Below, one piece after another: positions 38,286-48,160 of a DNA stretch of 64,000 nucleotides (position 1 is its first letter; each line of letters opens with the position of its first letter). The notes under the pieces are model-generated. The model saw nothing but the letters and a program-made list of their open reading frames with translations. It did not search any database and was not told where the DNA came from. Position numbers and translations under genes: made by a program. Source of the stretch: Cyanosarcina radialis HA8281-LM2. Lineage in GTDB: Bacteria > Cyanobacteriota > Cyanobacteriia > Cyanobacteriales > CCAP-1448. The DNA is taken from positions 1 to 64,000 of the forward strand of contig JAHHHA010000006.1 in the NCBI GenBank assembly GCA_019359615.1. The letters are read 5' to 3'.

Positions 38286-41200
38286 ATGAGTAACTTATTC
38301 GCTGATGACAACGACCAAAATCCTCTTTTGCCAACAGAAACAGCATCATCGAAAATTGCTCTAGAATTGCCAGAATTATTACAACATTGGAATAACACTA
38401 AAGTCGATTATTCTTCAGCTTTGGGTATTCATCAGTTATTTGAAGATCGGGTAAGACGAAATCCAGAAAAGATTGCTATTACTTTTGAGGGCCAACAGCT
38501 AACTTATCGCGAACTAAACCATCAAGCCAATCAATTGGCGCATTACTTACAAACGCTAGGAGTTGAATCTGAAGTGTTGGTGGGAATTTGCGTCGAGCGA
38601 TCGCTCTGGATGGTAGTTGGGTTACTGGGCATTCTCAAAGCAGGCGGGGCTTACGTTCCCCTCGATCCAGCTTTCCCTCAAGATCGCTTGGCATTGATGG
38701 TGGAAGATGCCCAATTGCCAGTATTAGTTACAGAAAAAAATCTGCTGGCTGCTTTACCAGAGCATCGGGCTCAAGTCGTTTGTTTAGATACCGATGCCGA
38801 AGCGATCGCCCAACACTCTCAAACAAATCCTCATAGTTACGTTACTCCAGACAACCTAGCTTATACCATCTACACTTCTGGTTCGACTGGCAAACCCAAA
38901 GGCGTGCAAGTGCTACATCGCGGGGTGGTAAATTTCTTAACTTCTATGAGTGTAGCCCCCGGATTGACAGCCGAAGATATCTTGCTAGCCGTAACTACTA
39001 TTTCCTTCGATATTGCCGCTTTAGAACTTTACTTACCTCTATCGGTAGGGGCGCAGGTACATTTAGTCAGTCGGGAAGTTGCCTCAGATGCAGCGCGGTT
39101 GTCTCAGGCGATAGAAGAGTCGGGAGCCACTGTTTTACAAGCCACGCCCGCTACCTGGCGGATGTTGCTGGCTGGCGGTTGGCAAGGTAATTCCAGCCTG
39201 AAAATTCTTTGTGGTGGCGAAGCCATGTCTCGCGATTTAGCAGATAAGTTACTCGACAAAACCGCCGCCGTTTGGAATATGTACGGACCGACAGAAACCA
39301 CGATTTGGTCTACCGTCCATCAAGTAACGCCTGGAGAGGGACCGATTTCAGTAGGACGGCCGATCGCTAATACCCAAGTTTATATAGTAGATCCAGAACT
39401 GCAACGTCACGACGACCCCCTCAATATCTTGCCCGTCGGAGAAGCTGGAGAGTTACTAATTGGCGGAGTCGGTTTGGCGCGGGGTTATCTCAATCGCCCC
39501 GAATTGAACGAAGAAAAGTTCCTTCCCGATCCTTTCAGTGCCGAACTAGGGGCGCGGTTGTATCGCACGGGAGATTTAGCCCGCTACCTGCCAGATGGGA
39601 CGATTCAATGCGTCGGACGGATCGACCATCAAGTGAAAATTCGCGGCTTCCGGATCGAACTGGGAGACATCGAAGCCACCTTAAGCCAGTATCCAGGGGT
39701 GAGAGAAGCAGTAGTAGTCGGACATAAAGATAATTCTGGCGAACAAAGTTTAGCCGCTTACGTCATTCCCGAAACCGAAGATAACTTAACCGAAAAAACT
39801 CAACAATGGCAGCAGATTTGGAATCAAGCTTACAGCTACACTCCCAGCAGTGACGATCGCACCTTCAATACCAGCGGTTGGAACAATAGCTATACTGGGT
39901 TGCCCACCTCTGAAGAAGAAATGGCAGATTGGGTAGATCGTACGGTCGATCGCATCCTCTCTTTCCAACCGGAACGAATCTTAGAAATCGGTTGCGGTAC
40001 CGGATTGTTGCTATTCCGGTTAGTCGATTGCTGCGACCATTATGTCGGTACGGATATTGCTGAAGAGGCAATTCGCTACATCGAAGATAACTTAGATGAC
40101 AGCAATCGCGATCGAGTCAGCTTGCATTGTTGCGCCGCCGATAACTTAGCAGGAATTGAAACTGGTGCCTTCGATACGGTAGTCATCAATTCGGTAATTC
40201 AATATTTTCCCGATATGGATTACTTGGTGAAAGTTTTAACTGAAATCGCACGAGTAGTCAAACCAGGCGGTCGGATATTTGTCGGCGACGTTCGCAGCTT
40301 GCCTTTAATGAAAGCCTTCCACACCTCAGTGCAACTGCATCAAGCCCCCGATGCTTTACCTGCATCTGAGTTGCAACAGCGCATCCAAGAGAAGATCGAT
40401 CGAGAGCAACAAATGTATATTGCCCCAGAATTCTTTTTGGCGCTGCAAGAAGATATACCAGCGATCTCTCAAGTCCACACTTTACTGAAGCGGGGTAACG
40501 TCGAGAGCGAGTTAAATCGGTTCCGCTACGATGCGATTTTAGAAATAGGGACTACGGGTTACGCTCCTAACGCCCCAGTTTGGTTGAATTGGCAGCAACT
40601 AGGTTTGAACTTAAATATATTGCGCCAACACTTAGCAGCTACCCAGCCGGAATTATTGGGGATTACCCGCATTCCCAACGCTCGCACTTGCGTTGATGTC
40701 AAGGCCGTCAAATTATTACAAAACGATGCCGTGCAAACAGCCGGAGAGTTACGGGAAATCGTCAGCCGCACTGTCGGGATCGATCCAGAAGATTTATGGA
40801 GCTTGAGTCAAGAGTTATCTTATAACCTCTACATCAGCGAAGCTGCTGGTGCCACTGAAGGTTATTACGATATCGTCCTCCAGCGCCCAGAAGCAGATGG
40901 CCATGCAGCCATCCCCTCTTTCCCCACCAAAGTCTGGAGTTGCCTGCCTTGGAGCAGCTATGCCAACACGATCGAGCCTGCTAGCATTCTGCCCACCAAA
41001 GCTACCACCAACTTGGGTTCTCAGTTGCGGACGTTCTTAAAAGAAAAACTGCCTGCCTATATGGTTCCCAGCGCCTTCGTGACGATGGCAGCTTTTCCTC
41101 TAACACCAAATGGTAAAGTCGATCGCCGCGCCTTGCCAGCCCCTAACCAAGACCGACCGATTCTAGATAGCGAGTTTATTGCCCCTCGGACCTCGATCGA

Positions 41201-42677
41201 GCAAAAGTTAGCCCAAATTTGGACTCAGGTTTTGGGCATCGAGCAAATCGGCGTGAATGACAACTTCTTCGATCTAGGCGGGCATTCGCTGTTAACGGCT
41301 CAACTGCTATCTCACATCCGCGATACCTTCGAGGTAGAGTTGCCCTTAATTGCTCTGTTCCAAGCTCCTACGGTAGCAGGATTGGCAGCAGCTATAACTA
41401 ACGTGCAAAATTCTGATGCCGAAATCGCAACTGCACCTGAATTCCAAGCCGACGCGGTTCTAGACCCCAGCATTGTTGTGGATGTGCCTTATGTCGAGAG
41501 CGATCGCGAACCTCAAGATATCTTCTTAACTGGAGGTACTGGTTTCCTGGGTGCGTTCTTACTGCACGAATTGCTGAACCAAACCACAGCTACTATCTAT
41601 TGCTTGGTACGTGCCAAAACCCCCGCTGCTGCCATCCAAAAGTTGCGTTTAAACTTCCAACAATACTTACTGCCAAGCGATCGCCTAGAGCAGCGAGTCG
41701 TCCCAGTGCTAGGGGATTTAGCTCAACCCCTACTAGGAATTTCTCAAGAGCAGTTTACCGAGTTAGCCGCCAACATCGACACCATCTATCACAATGGCGC
41801 ATTTGTCAATTTAACCTATCCCTACGCCGCCTTACGTGCAGCTAACGTGTTGGGAACTCAAGAAATCTTGAAGTTAGCCAGCCGCGATCGAGTCAAACCC
41901 GTGCATTTCATCTCTACCCTCGATGTTTTCCAATCGCCCCACTATGCCCAAATGGCATCGATTCGCGAAGATGACGACTTAGGCGATGGTGTCGGTATCA
42001 CCGAAGGCTACGCTCAAAGTAAGTGGGTAGGAGAAAAACTGATGATGGCAGCCCGCGAAATCGGCATTCCCACCAGCATCTACCGCCCAGGAATGATTAC
42101 CGGACACAGCCAAACGGGTGCTTCTCAAACCAATGATTTGGTTTGCCGCTTGATCAAAGGCTTGATCCAACTGGGTACTGCTCCTACCTTAGATGTAAAA
42201 ATGAGTTTGACTCCTGTTGGTTACGTCAGTCGAGCGATCGTCCATCTGTCGCGGCAGTCTAACTCTCTGGGTAAAGCTTTCCACCTCGTCAATCCTCATG
42301 CAGTTGCCTTCCGGCGGTTCGTGCAAGAAATTCGCTCCTTTGGCTACCCCGTAGAGTGGACTAACTACCAGCAATGGCAAGAAATGCTGAAGACGGCTAG
42401 CGCCCAAAAAGATAACGCTTTGAGTCCTCTACTGTTTCTGTTTACCGATTGGAATTCGGAAAACTATTTCGAGACAGCTTCTTTAGGTTCCCAGTCGTTT
42501 GATTACCACAATACCCTGGCTGGTTTGGCAGCAAGTAACATTGCCTGTCCGACGGTAGATAGCCGATTGCTCCGCACTTATTTGTCTTACCTGATCCAGC
42601 GCGGTTTCTTAGTGGCACCGTCTGATGAAGTTGAATCTTCAGTAGAGACTAGGGAATTAGCGATCGCGATCGCCTAA
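38286..42677 (+). CDS. Single-module NRPS: A-(methyltransferase)-PCP-thioester reductase
   Basis: ATG 38286 follows GGAG; 1463 residues. The adenylation domain has YTSGSTGKPKG at about 196-206, YGPTETT at about 333 and NGKVDRRALP at about 943. It is interrupted between motifs A8 and A10 by a SAM methyltransferase (ILEIGCGTG at about 565; INSVIQYFP). A PCP follows (DNFFDLGGHSL, near 993, Ser carrier), then an NADPH reductase (LTGGTGFLG near 1082, catalytic Tyr/Lys in GYAQSKW). My reading of the pocket is DILQLGMIWK, one change from the glycine code. The product would be a small N-methylated amino aldehyde or alcohol. There is no condensation domain. Confidence 0.9.
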   Translation: MSNLFADDNDQNPLLPTETASSKIALELPELLQHWNNTKVDYSSALGIHQLFEDRVRRNPEKIAITFEGQQLTYRELNHQANQLAHYLQTLGVESEVLVGICVERSLWMVVGLLGILKAGGAYVPLDPAFPQDRLALMVEDAQLPVLVTEKNLLAALPEHRAQVVCLDTDAEAIAQHSQTNPHSYVTPDNLAYTIYTSGSTGKPKGVQVLHRGVVNFLTSMSVAPGLTAEDILLAVTTISFDIAALELYLPLSVGAQVHLVSREVASDAARLSQAIEESGATVLQATPATWRMLLAGGWQGNSSLKILCGGEAMSRDLADKLLDKTAAVWNMYGPTETTIWSTVHQVTPGEGPISVGRPIANTQVYIVDPELQRHDDPLNILPVGEAGELLIGGVGLARGYLNRPELNEEKFLPDPFSAELGARLYRTGDLARYLPDGTIQCVGRIDHQVKIRGFRIELGDIEATLSQYPGVREAVVVGHKDNSGEQSLAAYVIPETEDNLTEKTQQWQQIWNQAYSYTPSSDDRTFNTSGWNNSYTGLPTSEEEMADWVDRTVDRILSFQPERILEIGCGTGLLLFRLVDCCDHYVGTDIAEEAIRYIEDNLDDSNRDRVSLHCCAADNLAGIETGAFDTVVINSVIQYFPDMDYLVKVLTEIARVVKPGGRIFVGDVRSLPLMKAFHTSVQLHQAPDALPASELQQRIQEKIDREQQMYIAPEFFLALQEDIPAISQVHTLLKRGNVESELNRFRYDAILEIGTTGYAPNAPVWLNWQQLGLNLNILRQHLAATQPELLGITRIPNARTCVDVKAVKLLQNDAVQTAGELREIVSRTVGIDPEDLWSLSQELSYNLYISEAAGATEGYYDIVLQRPEADGHAAIPSFPTKVWSCLPWSSYANTIEPASILPTKATTNLGSQLRTFLKEKLPAYMVPSAFVTMAAFPLTPNGKVDRRALPAPNQDRPILDSEFIAPRTSIEQKLAQIWTQVLGIEQIGVNDNFFDLGGHSLLTAQLLSHIRDTFEVELPLIALFQAPTVAGLAAAITNVQNSDAEIATAPEFQADAVLDPSIVVDVPYVESDREPQDIFLTGGTGFLGAFLLHELLNQTTATIYCLVRAKTPAAAIQKLRLNFQQYLLPSDRLEQRVVPVLGDLAQPLLGISQEQFTELAANIDTIYHNGAFVNLTYPYAALRAANVLGTQEILKLASRDRVKPVHFISTLDVFQSPHYAQMASIREDDDLGDGVGITEGYAQSKWVGEKLMMAAREIGIPTSIYRPGMITGHSQTGASQTNDLVCRLIKGLIQLGTAPTLDVKMSLTPVGYVSRAIVHLSRQSNSLGKAFHLVNPHAVAFRRFVQEIRSFGYPVEWTNYQQWQEMLKTASAQKDNALSPLLFLFTDWNSENYFETASLGSQSFDYHNTLAGLAASNIACPTVDSRLLRTYLSYLIQRGFLVAPSDEVESSVETRELAIAIA

Positions 42678-42685
42678 ATCCTCTG

Positions 42686-42708
42686 GAGACGTAGCAGTGC
42701 TACGTCTC
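42686..42708. repeat. Palindromic hairpin after the NRPS gene
   Basis: GAGACGTAGC-AGT-GCTACGTCTC, a 10-bp stem starting 8 bp past the stop codon. It resembles dispersed TAGAGACG palindromes such as that at 36196 and may act as a terminator. Confidence 0.6.
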
Positions 42709-42760
42709 TACATAGGCTACGGTGTATACATAAGTTATCGGTCTGAGGTTAGGCCTTGTA

Positions 42761-42884
42761 GATCCCCCTAAATCCCCCTTTTTAAGGGGGACTTTGAGTT
42801 CTTTCCACCCTGCTTGGTGCAAGCTGCATGGCGAGGTTCCCTCGCCGCGCTTGCATCCGCTTTTGAAGGGGGGCTAGGGGGGAT
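42761..42884. repeat. Foldback (MITE-like) repeat GATCCCCCTAAATCCCCC type
   Basis: The outer arms GATCCCCCTA and the complementary GGGGGGATC (42876-42884) enclose a CCCCCTTTTTAAGGGGG hairpin and spacer. This is a commonly dispersed cyanobacterial non-coding repeat. Confidence 0.65.
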
Positions 42885-42946
42885 CTGCGAGGATTTCAGC
42901 ATCAAAACTAGAGATGTGTATACACGGTAGCTACACGGGAGAGGGG

Positions 42947-44203
42947 TTATGGCAGCGGCAGTTCGATTTGGAAGACAGAGCCTTGTCCAACCTGGCTGCT
43001 GACGGCAATTCGCCCGCCGTGGGCGGCAATAATTTGTTCCACGATCGCCAGTCCCAAGCCGGAACCACCTGTGGCTCGCCCTCGTTCCGCATCGACTCGG
43101 TAAAATCGTTCAAAGATGTGGGGTAAATCTGCCTCTGGAATCCCAATTCCAGTATCTTCTACTCGAATTAAAACCCAGCGATGGTGCGGGATCGATCGCA
43201 ACCGCACGGTGCCTCTGTCCGGTGTATACCTACAGGCATTGGTAAGTAAGTTAGCGATCGCTTGCCGCAATAAATCGGGATGGCCTCGAACCGTGACAAT
43301 TGCTTCAGGCAGTTCTAGATCGAGAGTTAAATGCCGGGCCGCAGACCGAACGGGCAAAGCCGCGATCGTCTCTTTCAATAGATCGTTCAAATTTATCAAC
43401 TGGAGCGAATCTGGGTGCAACCGTCCCGCCTGCCGTGCCAAAAACAACAAATCTGTCACCAGTTGGTTCATCGATTTAGCGGCTGCCGCAATTTTTTCTA
43501 GACGAGTATGCTTGGGCTGGCCGGCTTCAACTGGGCTGAGCAAGCCAACTTGGGCGTTGCTGAGAATCGCTGCCAGCGGGGCCCTGAGTTCGTGGGAAGC
43601 ATCCGAGGTGAAGCGTTGCAGGCTGGCGTAAGCCTCCCAAATCGGCTGCATGGCTAGCTCGCCCAAACACCAACTCGCTAAACCGATCGCCCCTAAAGTC
43701 AGAGGTACTGCGATGACCATGACGACGAGTAACTCTTGCAAGGCATCCCGCGCCCCAGTTAGCGGCATGGCGATCTGAAGATAACCGATCGTCCGTCCGT
43801 TAGAGTCAACCGGAAGCGTTAGTTGCCGCAGCCATTCGGGATCGGACTGAATGGTTTCAAAGGCTGCCCTGGCCTGAATTCGATCGCTCGGTTGCGTCCC
43901 ATAAAACTGGCGCAATCTTCCAGTGGTGGTATACCAACGGGCGTAGACTACATTGTTATCTATGGGCGGAGAATAGCTTCCTAAAATCGGTACGTTGCTC
44001 AGATCGAGCCGCTCTTGGCCCGGTTGCCACTCGTAATCGACATTGGCAACCATGATTTTGGCTTTGCTATAGAGCAAGCGATCGCTCTCTTTCAAACGTT
44101 CGACGGCTCTTTGGTAATAAATCAGACTGGCAAACAGCACCAAAATGCTGCCCATCGACAGCATAAACCAGCGGGCCAGATTGCGGCGACTACGAGCGAA
44201 CAT
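42947..44203 (-). CDS. rppB: Sensor histidine kinase, RppB-type
   Basis: This 418-residue kinase has membrane helices at about 10-30 and 160-182 flanking an extracytoplasmic sensor region. A dimerisation helix contains FTSDASHELRAPLAAI (phospho-His near 205), and the ATPase domain has an N box near 325, DTGIGI near 359 and GGSGLGLAI near 386. It overlaps the upstream response regulator by 14 bp, so the pair is one operon. The RppAB/NrsRS group responds to redox or metal signals in Synechocystis; the signal here is unknown. Confidence 0.8.
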   Translation of the reverse strand: MFARSRRNLARWFMLSMGSILVLFASLIYYQRAVERLKESDRLLYSKAKIMVANVDYEWQPGQERLDLSNVPILGSYSPPIDNNVVYARWYTTTGRLRQFYGTQPSDRIQARAAFETIQSDPEWLRQLTLPVDSNGRTIGYLQIAMPLTGARDALQELLVVMVIAVPLTLGAIGLASWCLGELAMQPIWEAYASLQRFTSDASHELRAPLAAILSNAQVGLLSPVEAGQPKHTRLEKIAAAAKSMNQLVTDLLFLARQAGRLHPDSLQLINLNDLLKETIAALPVRSAARHLTLDLELPEAIVTVRGHPDLLRQAIANLLTNACRYTPDRGTVRLRSIPHHRWVLIRVEDTGIGIPEADLPHIFERFYRVDAERGRATGGSGLGLAIVEQIIAAHGGRIAVSSQVGQGSVFQIELPLP

Positions 44204-44870
44204 CTGGATTCAAACGATACCCCATACCGTAGACGGTTTCCAACCACCGATCGACACCTACCGCTTCTAGCCCCTGCCGCAAACGTCGCACGAGGACGGT
44301 AATCGCGTTACTTGCTGGTTCGGTTCCCCACTCCCACAAGACTTGTTCGATTCGATCGCGGGAGAGTACCTGTCGCGGGTGGTGCATCAAATATTCCAGC
44401 AGTTGAAATTCGCGGGCAGACAGTTGCACTATTCGATCGCCTCGCTCTACGGTTAGAGTGGCTAAATGCAGCGTTAAATCTGCCACCCGCAAGACATCTC
44501 CTTTCCATAAGGGCGATCGTCGTCCCAAGGCCCGCACTCGTGCCAGCAGTTCAAATACGTCGGCAGGCTTGATTAAATAATCGTCCGCCCCAGCATCCAA
44601 GCCGCCGATCCTGTCGGCGATCGCATCTTTTGCCGTCAAAATCAATACTGGAGCCGTCTTTCCCAAACGGCGATATTGCTGACAAAGATCTAGCCCGCTG
44701 ACTTGAGGTAATAGCCAATCTAAAATCAGCAGGTCGTAGTCCCGCGTCGACAAGGCCCACTGGGCGATCGCGCCGTCTTCCACGCCATCTACAATATGCC
44801 CTGCCTCTGAGAGCGCCGCCTGAAGGGGTTCTAGTTGTTGGGGGTCGTCTTCAACCAGCAGAATTCGCAT
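44190..44870 (-). CDS. rppA: OmpR-family response regulator, RppA-type
   Basis: This 226-residue protein has a receiver domain with an acidic pocket in LLVEDDPQQ, phospho-Asp in LLILDWLLP (about 52) and Lys in LIKPADVFE (about 103). A winged-helix effector domain (about 130-222) ends in VYGMGYRL. Its length and sequence fit RppA/NrsR. OmpR-type regulators bind direct repeats with 11-bp period. Four such repeats lie elsewhere in this island, making it a candidate binder. Confidence 0.85.
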   Translation of the reverse strand: MRILLVEDDPQQLEPLQAALSEAGHIVDGVEDGAIAQWALSTRDYDLLILDWLLPQVSGLDLCQQYRRLGKTAPVLILTAKDAIADRIGGLDAGADDYLIKPADVFELLARVRALGRRSPLWKGDVLRVADLTLHLATLTVERGDRIVQLSAREFQLLEYLMHHPRQVLSRDRIEQVLWEWGTEPASNAITVLVRRLRQGLEAVGVDRWLETVYGMGYRLNPDVRS

Positions 44871-44949
44871 ACAGCTAACCCGGAAGAGATGTTATTTGCA
44901 GTCTATGGAAGCACCCTACAGGAAAACTTCCATCTCAGGTGAGATTCTG

Positions 44950-45402
44950 ATGGTGTCAAGATTAACTAAGCTAGTATGCAGGTTCGCGCGAGTTGAGAAT
45001 CTGAAGCATCAAAACGTGTTCTCTGACTTTTCCAAACTTCTGCATCGCACTGGTGGGGAATTCTGGCTGCCGTTACCCTCGATCGCCCTTTTATTGTGGT
45101 TTTTGGGTAACGGAACGGCAGCACTGGTCTTAAACCGCTCCTATGATTCTGCCAGCCCACTTCCGGTAGATCGGCGGCTAGCAGCCAATTTATCGGTCGC
45201 GATTTTGGCGATTAATGCTGAAATCGATCGCCGCCGAGGTGTGACTACTGTTTTGGTGAAAACCGCTGACCCAACTTTGAACAGGACGCAATACGAGTTT
45301 CCAGTCGTCCGAGCCGATCGAGTGGAAGCGGCACTGGCGCGGGAGTTAAAAATTCCTGCCAGCAAGGTGAAAAAGCTAATCGGCTACCGCATCAAAGATT
45401 GA
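44950..45402 (+). CDS. Hypothetical membrane-anchored protein divergent from rppAB (150 aa)
   Basis: ATG 44950 is preferred; an upstream start at 44896 is possible. The protein has a basic N-terminus, one membrane segment (about 40-62, LPLPSIALLLWFLGNGTAAL) and a C-terminal soluble domain with AILAINAEIDRRRGVTTVLV and a Lys-rich end. I do not recognise the family. Its divergent position next to the two-component genes suggests it is a regulated target or accessory sensor. Confidence 0.55.
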   Translation: MVSRLTKLVCRFARVENLKHQNVFSDFSKLLHRTGGEFWLPLPSIALLLWFLGNGTAALVLNRSYDSASPLPVDRRLAANLSVAILAINAEIDRRRGVTTVLVKTADPTLNRTQYEFPVVRADRVEAALARELKIPASKVKKLIGYRIKD

Positions 45403-45437
45403 GGTCAGAACGCTTGCGTGTGATTCAAAAGTGCCAT

Positions 45438-46154
45438 TTAAAATCTCGATCGAGGGCGATTTTCCGAAGCGAATAATCCCAATAAAGGGCCTAAAATCGC
45501 GCCAAAAACAAATCCTCCAGCATGGGCCCAGTAAGCAATTCCACCGCCTTCCATGCCGACATTGCTGCGGACTTGTAAGCTGGCAATTCCGTAAAAAGCC
45601 TGTTGCACAAACCAGAATCCCAGAAAAAACACGGCCGGAATTCTCAACGTAGTCAGGAAAAAGCCGATCGGCACCAGCGTCAAAATTCTGGCTTTGGGAA
45701 AGCGCAGAATATAGGCTCCGAGGACACCCGCGATCGCCCCACTCGCCCCTAATGAAGGCACGCCGGATTGCATCGAAACCGACCATTGCGCTAGCCCCGC
45801 CAGCACGCCGCAAGCCAGATAAAAGATGATAAACTTCAGGTGTCCCAATCGATCTTCGATGTTGTTGCCAAACACCCACAGGAACAACATATTGCCGCCC
45901 AAATGAAGAAAGCCTCCATGCAAAAACTGCGAGGTAATCAACGTTAACGCTTGAGGCCAAATTTGCCCGAAATTACCGCTTTGCAAACTGCTAGTGAGTC
46001 GATCGGGGACGATAGCATAGGTTTGAACGAAGCTCTGCAATTGTGGAGCAGACAAACTCAACTGATGCAGAAAAATAACAATGTTAATGCCAATTAATCC
46101 ATAAGTAACAAAGGGCGTAATCCGGGTAGGATTGTCGTCGTGAAGGGGAACCAC
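45438..46154 (-). CDS. Rhomboid family intramembrane serine protease
   Basis: A 238-residue six-helix rhomboid. Catalytic Ser lies in LGASGAIAGVLG (about 139) and His in YWAHAGGFVFG (about 212). The L1 loop region HGGFLHLGGNMLFLWVFGNNIED is complete. It cleaves membrane proteins within the bilayer; substrates are unknown. It is 12 bp downstream of the GH13 gene and probably cotranscribed. Confidence 0.9.
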   Translation of the reverse strand: MVPLHDDNPTRITPFVTYGLIGINIVIFLHQLSLSAPQLQSFVQTYAIVPDRLTSSLQSGNFGQIWPQALTLITSQFLHGGFLHLGGNMLFLWVFGNNIEDRLGHLKFIIFYLACGVLAGLAQWSVSMQSGVPSLGASGAIAGVLGAYILRFPKARILTLVPIGFFLTTLRIPAVFFLGFWFVQQAFYGIASLQVRSNVGMEGGGIAYWAHAGGFVFGAILGPLLGLFASENRPRSRF

Positions 46155-46166
46155 AATACTTCTTCC

Positions 46167-47831
46167 TCATACGAGTATCGATCGAGCAGCCCGATCGCTG
46201 CCTATGCGAAACCAGCGATAGCCATAACCTGCAAGCTCGATGGTGTGAGATGGATCTGCAATTACTTCATCGGGCCGATCTTCAAACAGATCGATCGCAT
46301 ATCTGCCAACATCCTTTTCCAGCCTCAAGGTAACGCTACAAGCTGCTGCCGCCAAGTTGTGAACGGCGATCGCCACGCCGCCTCTCCACTGGCACCGATG
46401 GGCGATGACGCTGGCTCGATCGGTTTCTAGGATTTGCCACGTTCCCCAACCGAATTCAGGACATTCCTTTCGCAGGCGAATGGCTCGCTCCATCCAATTC
46501 AGCAAGGAGTCGGGATCTCGACGTTGAACGTTAACGTTCAAGTGCTGGTAGCTGTATTCACCTTCAGAAATGACGGGTAGCACCAGTCGATCGGCGGGTG
46601 CTGGAGAAAACCCACCATTGGGGGCGTTCGACCACTGCATCGGGGTTCGGGCTGGGCTGCGTTCCTCTAACGAGAGATCGTCTCCCATGCCCAATTCTTC
46701 GCCGTAGTTAATTACTGGCGTGCCCGGTAGACTCAGCAGCAAACTATAGGCTAGCCGCAGCCGTCGAGGATCGCCCTGCACCATTGGGGCAAACCGCCGT
46801 CGGATACCGCGATCGTAGACCCACATCCGCTCGCGATCGGGTGCCAAGGCCGTGGCAATATCATCTTGTTGCCCGCTAGAAAGTCGATCGAGCGATAGTT
46901 CGTCATGATTGCGAATAAAGTTGGCCCATTGTCCGGTTGAGGTGACAGCAGGCAACTCGTTCAACGCCTCAACTAATGGAGCCGCCTTTTGTTGTGCCAG
47001 GGCCAGAAAGAGATGCTGATTGCCCCAAAAGTCAAACATCATATGTACGCGATCGCCCCCTTGGAAGTATTCAGATAGCACTGTCACTGGTGCGTTCGCT
47101 TCTGCCAGCAAAATGGCATCTCCGCGCCGCCAGGAGAGAAAATCGCGCAGTTCGTCGAGATAGACGTAGGGGTCATCGACTCTCTCGTACAGGTTGTCTG
47201 CCTGCCTCAGTTCGATGAGATAGGGAGCCGAGTCGATCCGAAAACCAGACACCCCCAGTGCCAGCCAAAATCCCATGATTTTTTGAATTTCTACCCGGAC
47301 TTCAGGATTGGTAATATTTAGGTCAGCCTGATGGTCGTAAAATCGATGAGCGTAATAGGCTTCCGTTTGGGGGTGATAAGTCCAGGTGGCTTCCTGGATG
47401 CCAGCAAAGATAATTCCTTCGGTTAAATCTGGCGGTTTCTCTTTCGACCATAGATAGTAGTCCCTGTATTTCGAGTTTTTATCCTGACAGGCAGCTTGAA
47501 ACCAGGGATGTCGATCTGAGGTGTGATTGACCACCAGATCGACGAGAATGCGAATTCCCCGTTCCTCCGCCCGACGGGTAAACTCGACAAAATCTCCCAG
47601 CGTGCCTAATTGGGGATCGACGTTGTAATAATCCATTACGTCATACCCATTATCTTTTTGCGGAGATGGATAGAACGGCATCAGCCAGATGCAAGTCACG
47701 CCTAAGCCAGATAAATAATCGACTTTCTCAGTTAACCCGATAAAATCACCAATACCATCTCCGTTTGCATCCATGAAGGTTTTGACATCGATGCAGTAGA
47801 TAATCGCGTTTTTGTACCAGAGATCGAGCAT
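46167..47831 (-). CDS. GH13 alpha-amylase/trehalose synthase-like enzyme
   Basis: This 554-residue enzyme has a (beta/alpha)8 domain with IVDLVVNHTSD region I (about 101-111), GFRIDSAPY with nucleophile Asp (about 201), ILLAEANAPV with acid/base Glu (about 243), and FIRNHDELSLD with the third Asp (about 308), followed by a small C-terminal beta domain. Motifs and length resemble trehalose synthase (TreS) and related maltose-converting GH13_16 enzymes, but the exact reaction cannot be fixed. No signal peptide is seen, so it is cytosolic. It may act with the debranching-type enzyme at the window end. Confidence 0.85.
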   Translation of the reverse strand: MLDLWYKNAIIYCIDVKTFMDANGDGIGDFIGLTEKVDYLSGLGVTCIWLMPFYPSPQKDNGYDVMDYYNVDPQLGTLGDFVEFTRRAEERGIRILVDLVVNHTSDRHPWFQAACQDKNSKYRDYYLWSKEKPPDLTEGIIFAGIQEATWTYHPQTEAYYAHRFYDHQADLNITNPEVRVEIQKIMGFWLALGVSGFRIDSAPYLIELRQADNLYERVDDPYVYLDELRDFLSWRRGDAILLAEANAPVTVLSEYFQGGDRVHMMFDFWGNQHLFLALAQQKAAPLVEALNELPAVTSTGQWANFIRNHDELSLDRLSSGQQDDIATALAPDRERMWVYDRGIRRRFAPMVQGDPRRLRLAYSLLLSLPGTPVINYGEELGMGDDLSLEERSPARTPMQWSNAPNGGFSPAPADRLVLPVISEGEYSYQHLNVNVQRRDPDSLLNWMERAIRLRKECPEFGWGTWQILETDRASVIAHRCQWRGGVAIAVHNLAAAACSVTLRLEKDVGRYAIDLFEDRPDEVIADPSHTIELAGYGYRWFRIGSDRAARSILV

Positions 47832-47907
47832 GAAAATGACGCACCGAGCAAATTAAAAACAGGTAAATGGGATGACCTAATTTGGAAGTTAGGAATAAAG
47901 CTGCAAA

Positions 47908-48039
47908 TTAGGGAGGAGTCGTTGGCGTGGGAGATACCGTACTATCCGGCGTTGGCGATACGGGTGTAGTTGGCACGCAAGCCCCTAAAACCATAGCGAA
48001 ACCTAAAAGTGCGATCGATGCCATCAAATAACGGTTCAT
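47908..48039 (-). CDS. Small lipoprotein (43 aa)
   Basis: MNRYLMASIALLGFAMVLGA followed by Cys gives a signal peptide with lipobox LGAC, then a short Pro/Thr-rich tail (VSPTPDSTVSPTPTTPP). The longer frame from 48099 lacks sense before the signal. It is probably a surface or periplasmic anchored peptide. A GTCAC direct-repeat box lies 95 bp upstream. Confidence 0.65.
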   Translation of the reverse strand: MNRYLMASIALLGFAMVLGACVPTTPVSPTPDSTVSPTPTTPP

Positions 48040-48134
48040 ACAATCCTCCAACGATCGGAAGCTAGCGCCTCGATCGATGTCAGCGAGCGTCCTAAACAAC
48101 CCGCGATTCGATCGACTCTCTAATGCTGACAGGT

Positions 48135-48155
48135 AAATGTGACCGCAAAGTGACA
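48135..48155 (-). promoter_or_regulatory. GTCAC direct-repeat box A
   Basis: Minus strand GTCACTTT-GCG-GTCACATT, two 8-bp half-sites with 11-bp period, 95 bp upstream of the lipoprotein gene. Confidence 0.6.
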
Positions 48156-48160
48156 GGCGC

